NCBI RefSeq assembly: GCF_001632365.1 | Contig: NW_024468579.1 | Coordinates: forward strand, 65,247 to 129,246 | Direction of reading: 5' to 3' | From: Laetiporus sulphureus 93-53 | Taxonomy: Eukaryota > Basidiomycota > Agaricomycetes > Polyporales > Laetiporaceae | Length of the DNA: 64,000 nt | In this document: positions 1 to 12,708 of the stretch, one piece after another | How positions within the stretch are numbered: position 1 is the first letter of the stretch | How the letters are laid out: each line of letters opens with the position of its first letter | Notes under the pieces: model-generated | What the model saw: the letters and a program-made list of their open reading frames with translations, nothing else | Told to the model about the DNA's origin: nothing | The model's database searches: none | Translations under genes and position numbers: made by a program

Positions 1-2394
1 GCGGCTTGTAAGAGCGGTTGAAGGCCCACACCACGTAGATATTCGGTGCATATGGTAGGGGTGAGATGATAAAGGATCAAAGGGCCGGTAGCACCCTGAC
101 GTATGGACACGATGGGCACATTTGAGTGGACTAGTATCGAATGCCGATGGATCAGCGGTGGTACAGAGTGACATTTACAGGAAGGTTAGCGGTTGGAGGA
201 AGACGGGACAGCTCTCACAGATGACGGAGGTACCTGTCGAAAGGCTAAAAGATATCATTTTTCACCGGTATTGACTTCCATCTCCTATAGCACCGATGTC
301 GTCTTGCACGCCGGGTGGCGTTCATGATAGGATGGAGATCTATCTTCGCTTATTGAAACTAGCCTGTTCCGTCGATTGAGACTTCGTGTCTATATGCCAA
401 CTGTCAGGGCATGGGTTTTGGCTCCTGCATGCACGGCAGTGATGCGTGCAAGAATCGGTGTCCGATAGGCCCACAGTCAAGCTTCCATGGAAAGCATATA
501 ACAGCACTTGAGATCATGGATTGTGACCGTAGAGAGCCTGGCAGATAGGTCTGCCGAACAACGAATGGCACACTTCGCCAGCAGAAGCAGCCAGCTTCTA
601 ACAAGCGGGTGATAAGCAGAAACAGCCAGTGCAAAACAAAATACAAGCCTCAAACACATAGCCACTGGAGATAGTCCCAAGTATCTGGAAGTTGGCAAAA
701 TGGCAACACCGTAAGATGCAATGCCTGGATGAGCCAGACTCCAGAGACAACTCGGAGATCTAACGGTGATACTTTCATTGGGAATGATATCGTCAAGCAC
801 TAGTCCCGAAATGAGAAATGGGAAAAAAGTCAGACATCAGCTGGGCCGCTGGGTATGCGAAAGATGTTATTACTTGTGGAGAGCAAGAAGGAGTTTATGG
901 GAGAGTTCATAATACTCGGCCTTGTCGATTGGAATGCAAGCGTGATGTGACGTGCACGACAATACGTGACACATCATGTGACAAGACGCGTCCGTCGGGC
1001 GCTTACACGTCGGTGGCACTTGCCTTTTTCTTCGCACAATGGCCAGGTTTCATATTGTTGCCTGGATTGAAGCAGAGGCCCCAAGTATCATAAGATTCTT
1101 AGATGAATATTATCACACTTCTATGCTTCAACCTCTCCCGACCGCGCTTCAATCTGAGCTGCAGATATCCGCTCCGTCTGTGCTCGCTGCCTGCTTTGTG
1201 ATAGCCTTGCGACTTGACAAGACAACCTTTACGATGTCCATCATATTTACACATAGGTCAAATTATAGAGCTTGCAACAGATGGTACAGGCATGCGCTTT
1301 TCAGCCGGTGCCTTGTGAGTGGGTTCGTGACAGCTCTCACTAACAAATTTCATGATAATCCAGCGTATCTCAATATGCACGATGATGTCCCACGAACGTG
1401 CCGCCATAGTCCAAAAAGGCTGTGCTTAATAGAACGTCCACGGACTTCGGCTATTCCAATGTATCTCTAAGAATCATTGAACCTAGACTAACTCCCTAAC
1501 CGCTCCTGATTGAACATCGCGCCCGCAGTCACCGAGAATCGTTGATTTCCTCTTGTCATCGTCACTCTGAGGAGAAGAAATCAACGATTCCGGTCACGCA
1601 TGCTGGAGTTCTTGTCAGAATGCGCCCGCCTGTGCGCCCGTCACCGCTCCTGATGGTCCACGTTCAGACTCTCGGATACATGTCTGTGCTCCGATTGTCC
1701 GAACGGGGTCATCAGGCGCGCAGACTAACGTGCTGTAGCCCCAATGTCTACATCGAAGCCTATGCCCGACGCAGCGGCAATCGGTCAGATCCTTAAAACA
1801 AAACTCCCCGTTGTTTTGGATATCATAAATTCTTGCAGCCCGAACCATTCAAGCACAATAATCTCCAACACGTGGAGGTGGGTATGAGGAGCTGCGTTGT
1901 CATTGGACGATGACTCTTGAAGTCCAGCTGGGAAGGGAAGACACTGTATGTCCGCTTGCTTGAAGGAGTCTCACGTTGAGGCACATTGTGTGCGTACATA
2001 CGCGCTTTTGCTTCCGCCCGACTAGCACAGGAAAGGTCATGTTGCGCAGGAAGAGAGAAAGCACCGGATTGAATCAAACATAGCTAGCTATGTAGGAAAC
2101 CAACTATCGACGCACAAGCTGTATGCGTGAATGTTTGTCCTGAACACCGCCAGCATATGTATGTCCAAACCCAGACCAGAATGGGATATGAAGAAGACTA
2201 GTTATGGCTGGGATCATGATGTAGACGACGTGATGAGACATCTGCTGGGTAGACCGGCGCGGAAACGAAGTATCTGTGGTTTTACATAAAGCTGGCATGT
2301 CAGGTCGAAAGCTTCTCGGAAAAGTTCGACAAGAACGAGAAGGGAGACGTGATATACAACGAGAATGGTAAAGAATCTCAGTACGGCGTGACAC
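1..2394. other. Gene-free stretch at left edge
   Basis: No open frame here carries a recognisable domain. The longest frames (up to about 143 codons, at 1039-1470) have no family signature, overlap other frames and lack conserved motifs. The only structure I can point to is an inverted repeat at 1536-1590. It may hold untranslated sequence or regulatory DNA of genes outside the window. Confidence 0.5.
1536..1590. repeat. Inverted repeat with 14-bp perfect arms
   Basis: GAATCGTTGATTTC at 1536-1549 is the exact reverse complement of GAAATCAACGATTC at 1577-1590, separated by 27 bp. Pairing continues outward with a single-base bulge (ACCG-A-GAATC on the left, GATTCCGGT on the right). The single-stranded form could fold into a hairpin. 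No gene or transposon ends are visible around it. Confidence 0.75.
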
Positions 2395-3044
2395 CTACGT
2401 CTGCACTTCCTCTGCTTTCTTCTTCAATCCTTCGGCGACGGCTTCGAATCCCTTCTGCAGCCCGCTGCTCATAAGCATGCGGACAAGATACGCTCCTGGC
2501 CCTGACATCACCTCTCTCGTCTCGTACAGCGTCTTGCCGCCTTCAATGACGCTGAGTGCCTGCCATCGCACAGCACGCAGGAACCATTGTGGCATGAGGT
2601 TCTTCCATGCAAGACGGTGAGTCTCATGGTCTATCGCGATGATCATTTCAAGCGGACGAGAGGTAGGCGATCGGTTCATGTCGGGTGTAGGAGGTATGTA
2701 CACTTCCATGAGAATATACTGGCCTTCCCGAGGCGTCTGGTCTGGAAGAGGATTCCCAGATGCATCCACAACTTTCTGGACATGGCTATTAGATGGATGC
2801 GTCAGCCCTTCAGCCAAACACGCCCTCGCCGAAGGAGAAAGCTGATCTTACACGAACGTATTCCTGATAGTGATATAGACTTGTGAGAAAGGTCGCAGAA
2901 AGAGACGAGCACAGATGCTCACCACTCGTGGTACGATGGAAAGTCGAGAAGGATCTCCCACAGTCCGCTAAGAGGTGCGTTGATCACGGACGATGCACTA
3001 ACTGTGAGCACGCCGTCAAGTGATGGAGGAGGAAGATTCGACAT
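2395..3044 (-). CDS. SRPBCC/START-like (polyketide cyclase-type) small protein
   Basis: A three-exon model gives 174 aa: exon 1 3044-2923, a 12-nt microexon 2863-2852, and exon 3 2785-2395. The splice phases join to read YHEWNTFVHVQKVVDASG, the W-N-x-F-V signature at the start of many SRPBCC domain proteins. The N-terminus (about residues 10-40) shows the usual pattern of a strand followed by the helix LWEILLDFPSY. The C-terminus ends in a Lys/Glu-rich helix typical of the lid helix of this fold. The SRPBCC (Bet v 1/START-like) fold binds hydrophobic ligands in a deep pocket; the ligand here is unknown. The ATG at 3044 was chosen because it gives the complete N-terminal strand. The microexon is the weakest part of the model, but its phase and both borders fit. 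It stands alone, with no co-oriented neighbour nearby. Confidence 0.75.
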
Positions 3045-5597
3045 GTTGAAAGCTGCTCGACAATGGGTCGGCTCTTCACTAGAAATATGGTATGATTATC
3101 GAGTATGTTGCGACCGCAAGCAGCCACTGCCTTTAAAGTAGATATCCTAGTCAAGGTCTGGACTCTGTGGTATATTACATGTTGAACTTGCCAACTTGAG
3201 AGTCTCCCTGGGGACACGGCGTGACATATTACACGTGCTTCGCGACGCGTCTGTCACGCCGCTATAATCATCGGCCGCTATGCACAACCTGTCTCTGGTC
3301 GAAAAGACCATGAACCGTCGCATCCAAATTCAAGAAAAGCCATAGTTGTCCAGAAGTCGTTACAGATCACATGAGGCGACGGCGCGGTCAAAATCACATC
3401 GGGCTCTTCTGCACCCGGACGTGCCAGAGCGGACTAGTATCCAACGTCTATCACCGCAGCCACAATCAATATACCCCTCACTTCATTGCACTGCCAGAGC
3501 TTTTCGCGTCTGCAAATCGTTTAAAGACCAGTGCGCTAGACATCCTGTGGAGGGGCCCAGGAGCATGGGTACAATCGATCCTATCTCAGACTTCTTCATC
3601 AGCAAGGATGTAGCAAGTAGTGCAACATGGCAAGTATAAATTGCATCTGCTAAACCTGAAACTGAATCTTTGATAAGAATTGGGTGTGAAGAAGTCTCCT
3701 CAGAGCAATGATCACGCTTCAAAACCTCCCGGCGTATTCTAGAACTCGCATCCGACTATTCGTCCACAGCTGAAGTATCGGCCTTTTCCTGTTCTGTTAC
3801 ACTGCGGCGGTGAGTAACCAATATTTTGAATTTGAAAGAGTCCTTACAATATTCTGCAGTCTGCGAATTGCGCACCTGTGGTTAATACGGCGTTAGTGCC
3901 CTTCCCTTCCTTTACTCCGCCGATTTGACATCCGTGCGTAATCTCTGACATGGACCTTACAATGAAAAATGGGCCGATGCTGCGCAACAAGTCCGATATG
4001 TTCCTTTATCGGACATATCAGGACTATCACCTTTGCAGGAGCGCTCTCTTGTTATTTGCGGCTACTTGCACGTCTTCATGCCACCTTATGATTGTCAGAA
4101 TCTCTCCCGGCTCTCCATCTCGTGTTACACAATAACTTGCTATTGCTCACGCAGGAAACTTGACCGACCTCTTTGCATGCTCAGAGACATAAGAAAACGT
4201 CATTGACCTCGAGCTCGATAACCTCATTCTCACTGACGAAACCAAGTATTCCGCTCCAGAGGATATCCCAAGTCCCACTTTCACTCCTCTCTTCACAAGC
4301 TATGATGCAGAGGCAGCAAATGCAATTGTTGTCGCAAGATCCGCACACATCATCAGACCACCAATCGGCCTGCCCCTGGTGGTTGGCATCGCATTCCACT
4401 CTAAACAAGAGCTCACTCGAACTCTCACAGATGCGGAGATCGAGCGGGTTGCTCAGCGCGTGGCCTGGTGCAGAGCCGGCAATCTCCTCGTTGACACCGA
4501 AGATCCCATCGTCCGTCCGTCCCTGAGCGCCTTCGCTACTTTGCGTCTTTCCGTTGCAGATTGCAAGAAGTCCTACTTAACGTCGACGTCCAGGTCCCTC
4601 TCGCCACGGCAAGGGCAACGAGTCTCGCGCACGGATTGTGTAAGATGCTATTGGATCCGTTCACTGCGGACCCTCGCGACCCTGACGGCGTCTCGCACTT
4701 CATGTGCCTTGTTTCCGGCATCGATTTCCTTGGACTTCGAGCTTGTGGGACAGCGTCGTCGCGGACAGTTCGAATGCTTGACTTATGTGCCGACTGTCAA
4801 GTGAAAAGGCGGAGATTGCAACCCGTCGAATGACGAGATAGATGTTGCTGTCGCCCTTGAGCGGTCAGCGCATTGTACCTTTGCGGGTACCAAGCGTTTA
4901 ACGACTATTGCATCCGGCGTTTATTGTGAACTACCTGGTAAACAGTGGATTATGAGAAATGTCATATGAAGCGCAAGTTGTCCCTCGTACACTCATTCGC
5001 CCAGTCCGCGTAAACAATGCTGTTCGTGGTGCACCCGCGGGCGAACTCTCCTGCCAAGGACGGCTAAGCTCGCGATGCTCCATTGCACTGACCGTCGGAG
5101 TGAGGTGGGCAGGATGACGAGTCGAAATCTTTCAGGAACAGCAGCGAAGCTCATCATCTGCCATATATGCGCAGTTCAGTTTGGTTATGGTGGCTCCGCC
5201 ATCTGTCACAGGAACTCATATGAACGTCTGAAGTGCGCAGTTAAAGATGGACTACGTACAAATCATGATCCCGAGCTCTGTTGTTGCCCTTTTGTCTCAG
5301 TTCCTTTGTTCACTGAGAGCATGCCCTACCTGGGCCGCTCAATGATCCTCGGCTTTACAGCGTAAAGCGCCCCGCGAAGTACGGTGCTTGACCGGAGATG
5401 CTCGTGTAACGTATCGATCAGAATTCTCGTAAGTGGTGCCTTGGAGCTTGAGCTTGAGCATGAGGCTCCAGCATTGCATATCTTCACATGTCACCGGGAA
5501 GCTTGCCAGTTATGCAGATTATACCATAGCAATAATATTGATCCATCCATGGGCGCGTCATCTATGATAATTTTCTGTGCATCGTACGAGTCGTAAA
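3045..5597. other. Gene-poor interval with one coding-like segment
   Basis: No gene is assigned. The frame at 3371-3613 and the frames between 4191 and 4830 have a protein-like composition, but I could not join them into a gene with a recognised domain. The rest shows nothing notable. Confidence 0.4.
4191..4804 (+). other. Unrecognised coding-like segment, possibly an exon or gene remnant
   Basis: One plus-strand frame stays open for about 200 codons from just after a TAA near 4187 to 4804. The first 120 codons read like a real protein (acidic start VIDLELDNLILTDETKY, then SYDAEAANAIVVARS and RPPIGLPLVVGIAFHS). After about 4560 the translation becomes Arg/Ser/Thr-rich and less convincing, while another frame (4561-4833) becomes more protein-like, starting QEVLLNVDVQVPLATARATS. 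This pattern would fit an undetected intron or a frameshift. I do not recognise the family and see no start codon with a good context, so I leave it unnamed. Confidence 0.25.
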
Positions 5598-6595
5598 CTA
5601 ATTCGCAGGATTGAAGTCCGCACTGTCCGTGTCTATCGATAAGAAGGCTTCGTAGAGGTACAGTAAACCGAATGCGAGGAAAAGCATGCTACCTGCAAGG
5701 GTGACTGGTGTCCGAGGTGAACATGTCAACGCGATGCTGCCAGGTTACGGAAGGCACACAACGGCTCACCATGCTTCACAGATATCTTTGTGGAGACATA
5801 TCGACCACCGATGACGGCAAGTGCAGTGCACATCGAGTGCCCAATGACGGTTCCAATAGTGACGAGGTATACGTTCTGCGTGTGCAGCATCAATAATCAC
5901 GTCCAGGAGAATCTCGCTGGAGGATAACTCACGTGCGCCGCGGCGAGCGCGATAGTGGATATTTGGCTTCTGTCACCCCATTCGCCGAGGAAGGTGAGCA
6001 CGAAAGCCTGCACAAAGACAGGTCCCAAGAATAGGCTGAAGAAGTTTCTCAATGCCTCTGCATACTTCCGCGTCCGGCTTTGCATGCGTCCATTGGGTGT
6101 GCTGCCACTCGAGATGACGCTGATGCTGCGTCTATGGCCGTTCGGTCTGCCGCCCTCCTCGATCTCCTCTAGTGGGATCACATCCTCTCTGTGGTGCATC
6201 ACAATGCCCGTCCCGTCGGCCATCGCTTCGTCACCCTCGATATCCTCCTCCGCCTCCTTCATCTCCTCCTCGAGCTTGTCCGCGCGCATGCTCCTGCCTT
6301 CCTGCATCATCTTAACGCCAAAGACTAAAAATAGCACAGCGGCGCATGCTTGCGTCCAGCGCTTGGGTATTAGCGTGGGCAGCAGGTTTCCGAGCTCTGC
6401 CGAGAGGAAGGACATGACCACCAGCGAGCAGAGAGCCCCGAGGAAGACGACGAGCCGGGGGTGCCGCATAGCGAGGATAGCGGCGATGAGGAAGGTCTTG
6501 TCGCCGATCTCGGAAACGATGATCATGGCAAACGAGCGGACGAAGACGCGGAAGGCGCCTTCGTCGAGTTCCGGTGCAGTATCATCGAGAGCCAT
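5598..6595 (-). CDS. GDT1: GDT1/TMEM165 (UPF0016) family cation transporter
   Basis: A three-exon model (6595-5933, 5875-5770, 5692-5598) encodes 287 aa. Both family signature motifs E-x-G-D-[KR]-[TS] are present: EIGDKT at residues 29-34 and EWGDRS at about 205-210. Each sits in a predicted membrane helix, with an acidic loop (EEEMKEAEEDIEGDE) between the two halves. Six or seven hydrophobic segments fit the family's two repeats of three helices. Family members in yeast and animals move Mn2+/Ca2+ (in exchange for protons) into the Golgi, supporting glycosylation and calcium balance. Length and motifs are typical. The ATG at 6595 was chosen as the first in-frame Met; a further N-terminal exon with a signal peptide cannot be excluded because an AG lies just upstream. 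Confidence 0.9.
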
Positions 6596-7574
6596 CCACA
6601 GTGAGTCTGGAAGATTAGGCGTATGTGCTTTGCGTGCTGCGTAACAGCAGCTGTCCGTGAGCTGTACAGATGGTGTCCGTATTCGTTGCGAGCTTTAAGC
6701 TGGGTATCTCGATGCTAAGATAACCTGAAAGAACTTGAAAAGTCCCAGAGATGCGCTCACGTCCACGACATGGGAGGGAAGGCAAAAGAGGAAGAGGAAG
6801 GAATTGGGAAGGAAGGCAACCACTCACTGCTGGTCGGCTCTTCTTCTAGCGCTTCGCGGTCACGTGGACTGGGTGGCGCGCGAAGCGCGTGTGCGGCTGT
6901 ACCACTGGCAGTGGCTGGACCGTCGAACGAATAGGGCCACGCCCCGGGATGTAAGAGGCCTGGCGGCCGTATTGAGCGATGTCTCTGTTTGAAACGAGGA
7001 TTTTGGCTCAGCAAATGCATGATTATACCATCCCACTGTCTTAAGGGGAATTGAAAAGCGCATTTCGGCCATCGCGATTTCTTCGAATGTCATAATTTCC
7101 TTCGATTTCGACGAGACCAGCTCCCAGTATATTTTCAAAGACCCTTGCTAAATAATAATTTTCCAGGACGAGACAGTAGGGAGCCGTCCAAGATGGCTCT
7201 CCAAATGTGGGTGTTTGAAGGGGCAGTTGTGTGCTTTATCCATATAACTGACCGCCGCGGTGATTTGCCAGTGACGCGCCGAGACATGAAGTCGGGAAAT
7301 TTATCAAGAAGATATTGCATCAAGGCATTATATTTCGCTCCATGGCGCGGACACCCAAACGGAGCGTACCGGCTGATGTATACTCAGTGAAGCAGATTCG
7401 CGGAGAATCATTGGCCAGTCAGCGCAACGATGCCAAGCGACAATAGCAAGCGACATGAGATCAGCTTCGAGCATTCAGAAAGATTGAGACCGAACTGTAT
7501 TGCATGCTTATCATCGCTGATCGCATTTTAGCCTGCTCGGGAACGGGATCTAACGCTTTCAATAGCCGGCATCT
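6596..7574. other. Intergenic region between GDT1 and the uridine phosphorylase gene
   Basis: No frame has recognisable domains. The stretch holds the presumed promoter and 5' leader of the GDT1 gene (both flanking genes are on the minus strand). Nothing else was seen. Confidence 0.5.
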
Positions 7575-9078
7575 TCAAAAATCCCTCAGCTCCCACACGC
7601 TACCCGCCTCGTCATGCAGCCTCTGAAAGATTTCGCTGTATAAGCAATAGAATTTCATAGATGCGCCAAACGCGGACTTACCGACGGCTCGATGCCGAAG
7701 CCAATTAGGGCCTCGAGCACCGCTTTGCCACACCATGCTTCAATCTCCGCAACCTGATCGGGCGTAATGAAGTCCTGCGATGTGCGCGAGGCAAAAACCA
7801 TTTGCGCTGCAGCAGCCCGGATGCGAGGTTTCGGCATCAGTAGGTTGCCGGCCTTGTCAGAGAAGGAGACGTTCGGTGGCTGTGGTTGGTTCGACGGCGG
7901 AGGCGGAAGTGACACGACAGGTGAGACCGGGAGGGTGCTGATGGGAGGCACGCTCAATTGTTCCGCATGTCCTGAGGACGGCCAGTTGGCAGCCAGATGA
8001 AGGATATGGAAAGTCTCCATCTGAGAGCGAGGCGTGAGAATTCTGGGATGAAGAGGCAACTGCGCTGACACGGATCGTACCTCTAGCGTGGCGAGGTCGG
8101 GATGTCGAGCTTTCATGGTGTGTATCAACGTCTCGTTATGGTCGGGAAACGAGGTGATACGTCCTTGCGAAGAGTAGAAACTGCAAATAGTGAGCACCAT
8201 GATTGGCACATATATCATGCTATAAGAACCTATCAGCAGACGCGTTCATTGTATGGGATACAACGGTCGTCTGGAATGTAGATGGGCGAGAACGTTCCAA
8301 GGCATCTTGTACCTATGGATCGAAGCGTCAGCGATTCTTGAAGATGATCACGACAACCAGAATGCTCACAGCACGGTGTAACTCGGGATCAGCGAGCACC
8401 TCATTGATAGATGTATGATGTCAGCAGCTCTAACGGCAGCCAATAATAAACTGACCGGTTTACTGAGTCTATATGGAGGCTCGCTTGATTGGCCAGTGAC
8501 GAAGTCGAAATCGTAGTTCCTGGTGACCGCAATGCTGGATTTGGGCACGATCACAGAACCTACGGGAACATCTATCAGGGCTCCGCACGACCCGAGCCTT
8601 CGAATCGTCAAAAAAAGCTCTGCTGCATCAACCACGCATGCGTTCATTGACCTCACCACCACCATATCTCCGGTGAGACATTCCCTGACTTCCCGCACGA
8701 AGAAGTCCGCGTTCGGATAACCCATGCCAATGCTGACGATGGAGACAGGTACATTCTTGTATCTTCCGGTGATAGTCGTGAACCCGCGTTCTGATGTCAG
8801 TGTGAACGGTTTCGGCGAGTGATCTAAATAGTTGGCGATGGCATGAGCACGCGAAGGTGACCCTACTGTGACCTGAGACAGCACAGTTCAGTTTCCTATC
8901 GCTAAACACTATTCGAAGACCACTTACTATACGGTTAGCTACCTCTCCGGCGCGAATACCGAGGTGGTATACGCGTTGATCTAGAGTGCGAGGGAAATCT
9001 ATCCAATATGAACTCGGTTGAGGCCGACGATGATCAGACAGCAAAAAACATACTAGCGTCGACGATGTGATCTTTCAT
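7575..9078 (-). CDS. Uridine phosphorylase-like nucleoside phosphorylase
   Basis: A nine-exon model encodes 352 aa: 9078-9054, 8998-8928, 8872-8652, 8597-8456, 8399-8370, 8312-8230, 8180-8081, 8020-7682, 7622-7575. All phases agree. The joined protein begins MKDHIVDANFPRTLDQRVYH and carries the phosphorylase-superfamily phosphate loop VTVGSPSRA (about residue 33), the core VVVRLGSCGALIDVPVG, and the C-terminal SADSFYSSQGR and TLEMETFHILHLA blocks typical of uridine phosphorylases (substrate-binding Glu/Met-Glu region). The enzyme would cleave uridine with phosphate to uracil and ribose-1-phosphate in pyrimidine salvage in the cytosol. A proline-rich insert (about residues 245-300, including PPPPSNQPQPP) lies between the METFH block and the C-terminal helices and probably forms a surface loop. 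Introns are 50-60 nt, and the 30-nt exon 5 is unusually short. The intron after codon VVVR uses a weak GTCAAT donor. Confidence 0.9.
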
Positions 9079-12000
9079 AACCCAAATGCCGTCCTGTTCG
9101 GAGGCTTGAGATCCGGTCAAGAATACGCTCGAGACTCGAGAGACGATCGCAATTCAGTTCTGAATGATAGTCTCAGTGCAAGGCAGCCGAGCGCCGGTGT
9201 CATAGGCGCTGAATGTCAATTCACGTGACCGTAAGCGCCTATTCCTGCCATCTCACGGACCCGGTAGCCCAACGTCAACGTTCAACGTCAGCGTCCAGAG
9301 TTGCAATGCTCACCTGCGAAGGCACGTCTCATGAGGCGATGGAAAACGGATGCTAAGCTGACTTGGCCACAGCTACCAATTTTCGACTACTTTGATGCGG
9401 TGCTGAATCCTGATGCACAAACTTCAAAGGCACCTCAACACTGCAGATATCTTCTGCTGACGCCTTGGTGTGTTCCTGACTACACTCGACCAGCTTATGA
9501 AGGAATCCTTACAGGGCGGACTGCTCCATCGGTCAAGAGGGCTCTATCGGCCAATGCTAGGTTGTGAGTCGATTATAAGTACTACGTGATACCCCCATCT
9601 GCGTTTTTAACATGAGGCGTTAGCACTGTTATGCATCTTCGCTAGTGCAGTATGCATGACCAGTGTGCCGACAGGAATCAAACATCTCCAGAGCGCTCCC
9701 TTCTGCAAGAATTCATGCATTCTGAAGATATGCCCAAGCAGGTGTAAAACGCGGAAGATGTGGCCTATACCTCCCAATAATCTTTCCTTCCCTGTATTGT
9801 ATTAGTCTCCCCGGCAATCAAACCTCGACTCATTGAAAGTGCTCAATCCCAAGAATATCTCCGTTACATTCAATCGCGATCGTAAGGCGCATTCTGTATT
9901 GATTTCATCCAGATTCCGAATGACTACCCTTATACCTCTCCTTGTTGCTCATCTGTTCTCGGATAAGTACAGGATGCGATGCCTTGTCGCAACCATGATT
10001 GACGAAGGTATGTATTCCAACTCTACACAGTATCCTACCAAGGCAATCGGATTGTTCGCAATCGCTTTGGCCCGGAGACACCGACACCGTTGGCCTAGTG
10101 CGGCATTCCTTCTTTCGCAAAGGGAGTTTACGTGCATCAACCCTCGCTCTTGCCCCGCGGAACGTTCCTGGAAATTCCGATCTTGTGCTCTCATTGTTCA
10201 CGGCGAACAAGGATATCTTCGGCCGATCTGGGGAGCGCGTTCGCTTCGGCAAAAACTCATCGGATCGAAACACTGACCACTTGGTCTTCGTAGTCCGCAT
10301 GTTCATCGTCGCTCAAGCTTCTAGGTTCACCACTTACCAAAACTATATTTCCGATTGCTCGCTGTCTGCTTGTTCGTGTCATCGGGACACTGCTCAGGTG
10401 GTCTACAAGGCCGCCCATGTTCACATGCCGCACTTGTGCCTTTCATCTCAGATGGACGCCGGAGGGACAGCCTCATGACCTTCAGCCGCCACGCAACCAC
10501 ACGACTTGTCGAAGCACTCTTCGCTCGCAGCAAGATCGCTCCGCCGGACCAGTCCTCAATGGCCGTGAATGTCACATGGTCGCCCCATCTTATCTCGTGC
10601 GGACCATCTGAGCACCTTGCTTACAGCGTGTGCTACTGCACCGACCATGTATCCCTTGACTTGAGCGGGCGATCCGCGGCTTCATGGATTGCACTAGACA
10701 TCATGAACCTCACCACCGACCGGACCCTGGATTCATCCGACCGGATTGCGGACGTCCTGCCAAGCCTCATCGTGTCGTGCGCGCAGTCAACCTTCCACCT
10801 TATAACCTATATGATACTGATGCGTGCTCTCTTCCAGTCAGCTTCTTGCAGTCTTACTCTGGCCATCGATGGCCCGGAAATTGTTAGCCGAATATCGGAG
10901 CTCGAAAGCAGCCTTTAGTCCAACATGTCGTCATCGACGCGTGTCCTGGAAGCGCGTACCTTGTATGATCCCGTGCAAATAGCCGAGCTCTTACTGGTGA
11001 CCGCCAATTCTCATTGTTGCCGTCGAAGCGCGAGACCCGGCGCCTAGGCAACGTCCCCTGAGTCAGATCAAGTGATCTAGAAGACTGTGGTGCTGGTGAA
11101 GTGGAACGGGACAGCATGTCGCCCACACTCAGAAGCCCTTTCACTCGAAACGTATCCACAGAAGACAGCGGTTATTATAAAGAACATTTCCACCCTGAAG
11201 TGGCAGGTTGCTCACCGAATGGAAGTTGGAATATCGCTTAAGCCAACGAGGGAAGCGAGGTTTATTGTCACCGGAGGAAGGAGCTGGCGCAATCAGACCG
11301 CATTGACGCGGTGCAAGGTTCAGCGTCACCCTAGAGCGCCGAAGAGTTTTGGTATTCATCTTAAACCCTGCTATAGGTGTAGAGTTGAATGGCGCAATCC
11401 CTTCATATGCACAGATAGACTTAACAAGCTCCTACCTGTCATCAATAACTGATAATGTAGAGGCAACAAGTGGGCGCATTGCAATCTCTGCGGATAGACA
11501 ATTCGGGAAACTCCCACGTCATGCCCCCGGCTGCTGTGCATTCCCATGGCCAGGGTGCCCAGACGAAGATCACCGCATTGGAGACCAAAAAACATTCGCT
11601 CAGTACCGAACCATTGGTCCTTCGCATAGTAATTCTGCCGGATGGGGTGAGTTCGGCGCCATACCGTAGACGTATCATGCTGATTCATAGAGCGGAACAA
11701 TCCGATCGTAGCCGCTGGGTGTGTGTCTCCTGCCATCCCAACTGACCTCGTATAAGAGTGTCGCTCTCAGGCGTTGGTCTCTAGGAAGCCCCTTAATGGT
11801 CAGAAGCGAAGAGCGTGTAGAGTCATGGGGGCCAGCTGTCGAACTGCAGTCAAAGGTACGAACATACTCGACGTTCATGTTTGCCAATTGCGGAGATCTA
11901 AGCGTCCCGGTCGGATTCCGCGAACGCCTGCAGTTCTCCGCCGCGGGCGCAGGAGGGCGGAATACGAAATAGACGATCATCGAGGCTGCCTGCTACCACC

Positions 12001-12708
12001 CGAGCCCTACGTCTCAGTTGCCGCGCCTCGGTGTTGCAGTGATGTCTTCCGTGCACGATGGATCGGCTACGATCAGCTGTCCTCGAGGGATGGAGAAATC
12101 AAGTCGTGTCAGTTGCTGTGTGCTAAGACATGCGAGTGACCGAACGTTTCATCTGTAAGTTCGGCTCGTCCATCTGCCAAATGCGTGTTGGCATGTCAGG
12201 AGACTGAGCCATATCGAGAGGGCTGCTACTTGGAAGCAATTTTGCTGACAATGATACTTTCTAGCCGGATGCGGGAATAAGTGGCGTAAACGGAAGCAAA
12301 TTAGGCAAATCTCATGAGCAGATCCGGGACCTATCGAAAAACCAACAATTTATGGGCAATCCACCTGCGTCCACAATACCGTATTGGATCAATGTGCCTC
12401 TTCCGGCTGCCTCAAGGATGTCCATCACTTACGCCAGGTTCTTCGGAACATATACAAGATATGCTTTACGAACACCCTTCCTCTCAACCGCCTCGACCCA
12501 CCATTCGCAATTCAGTCCCTCGACTTGCGGATCACAGCTCGACTAGCCGTTCGCTGTGCAGGTACGCGCTATCTGTGAGCGTCTCCTTCGACGCATTTGG
12601 AGAACTGCTGCCCTTACGACCCTGTCTCGCCAGCGCACTGTCGCAGGCTTCTGGAGGTCATAGTCCTGCCCGCTTCGCATTAGCTGCCGTACACCCCACG
12701 GATCTTCG
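9079..12708. other. 3.6-kb interval without an assigned gene
   Basis: Several long overlapping frames exist (for example 9999-10478 and 10355-10918 on the plus strand, 160-187 codons). Neither shows a domain I recognise, and both are matched by equally long frames in other phases, as expected for GC-rich DNA. The part nearest 12.7 kb probably contains the promoter and leader of the HMG-box gene. No transposon ends, RNA genes or repeats were seen. Confidence 0.4.

Noticed and set aside
10060..10310. Possible cytochrome P450-like fragment (FGRSGERVRFG)
   Set aside because: It resembles a haem-loop glycine pattern, but the invariant Cys is missing and no other P450 motif is present around it.
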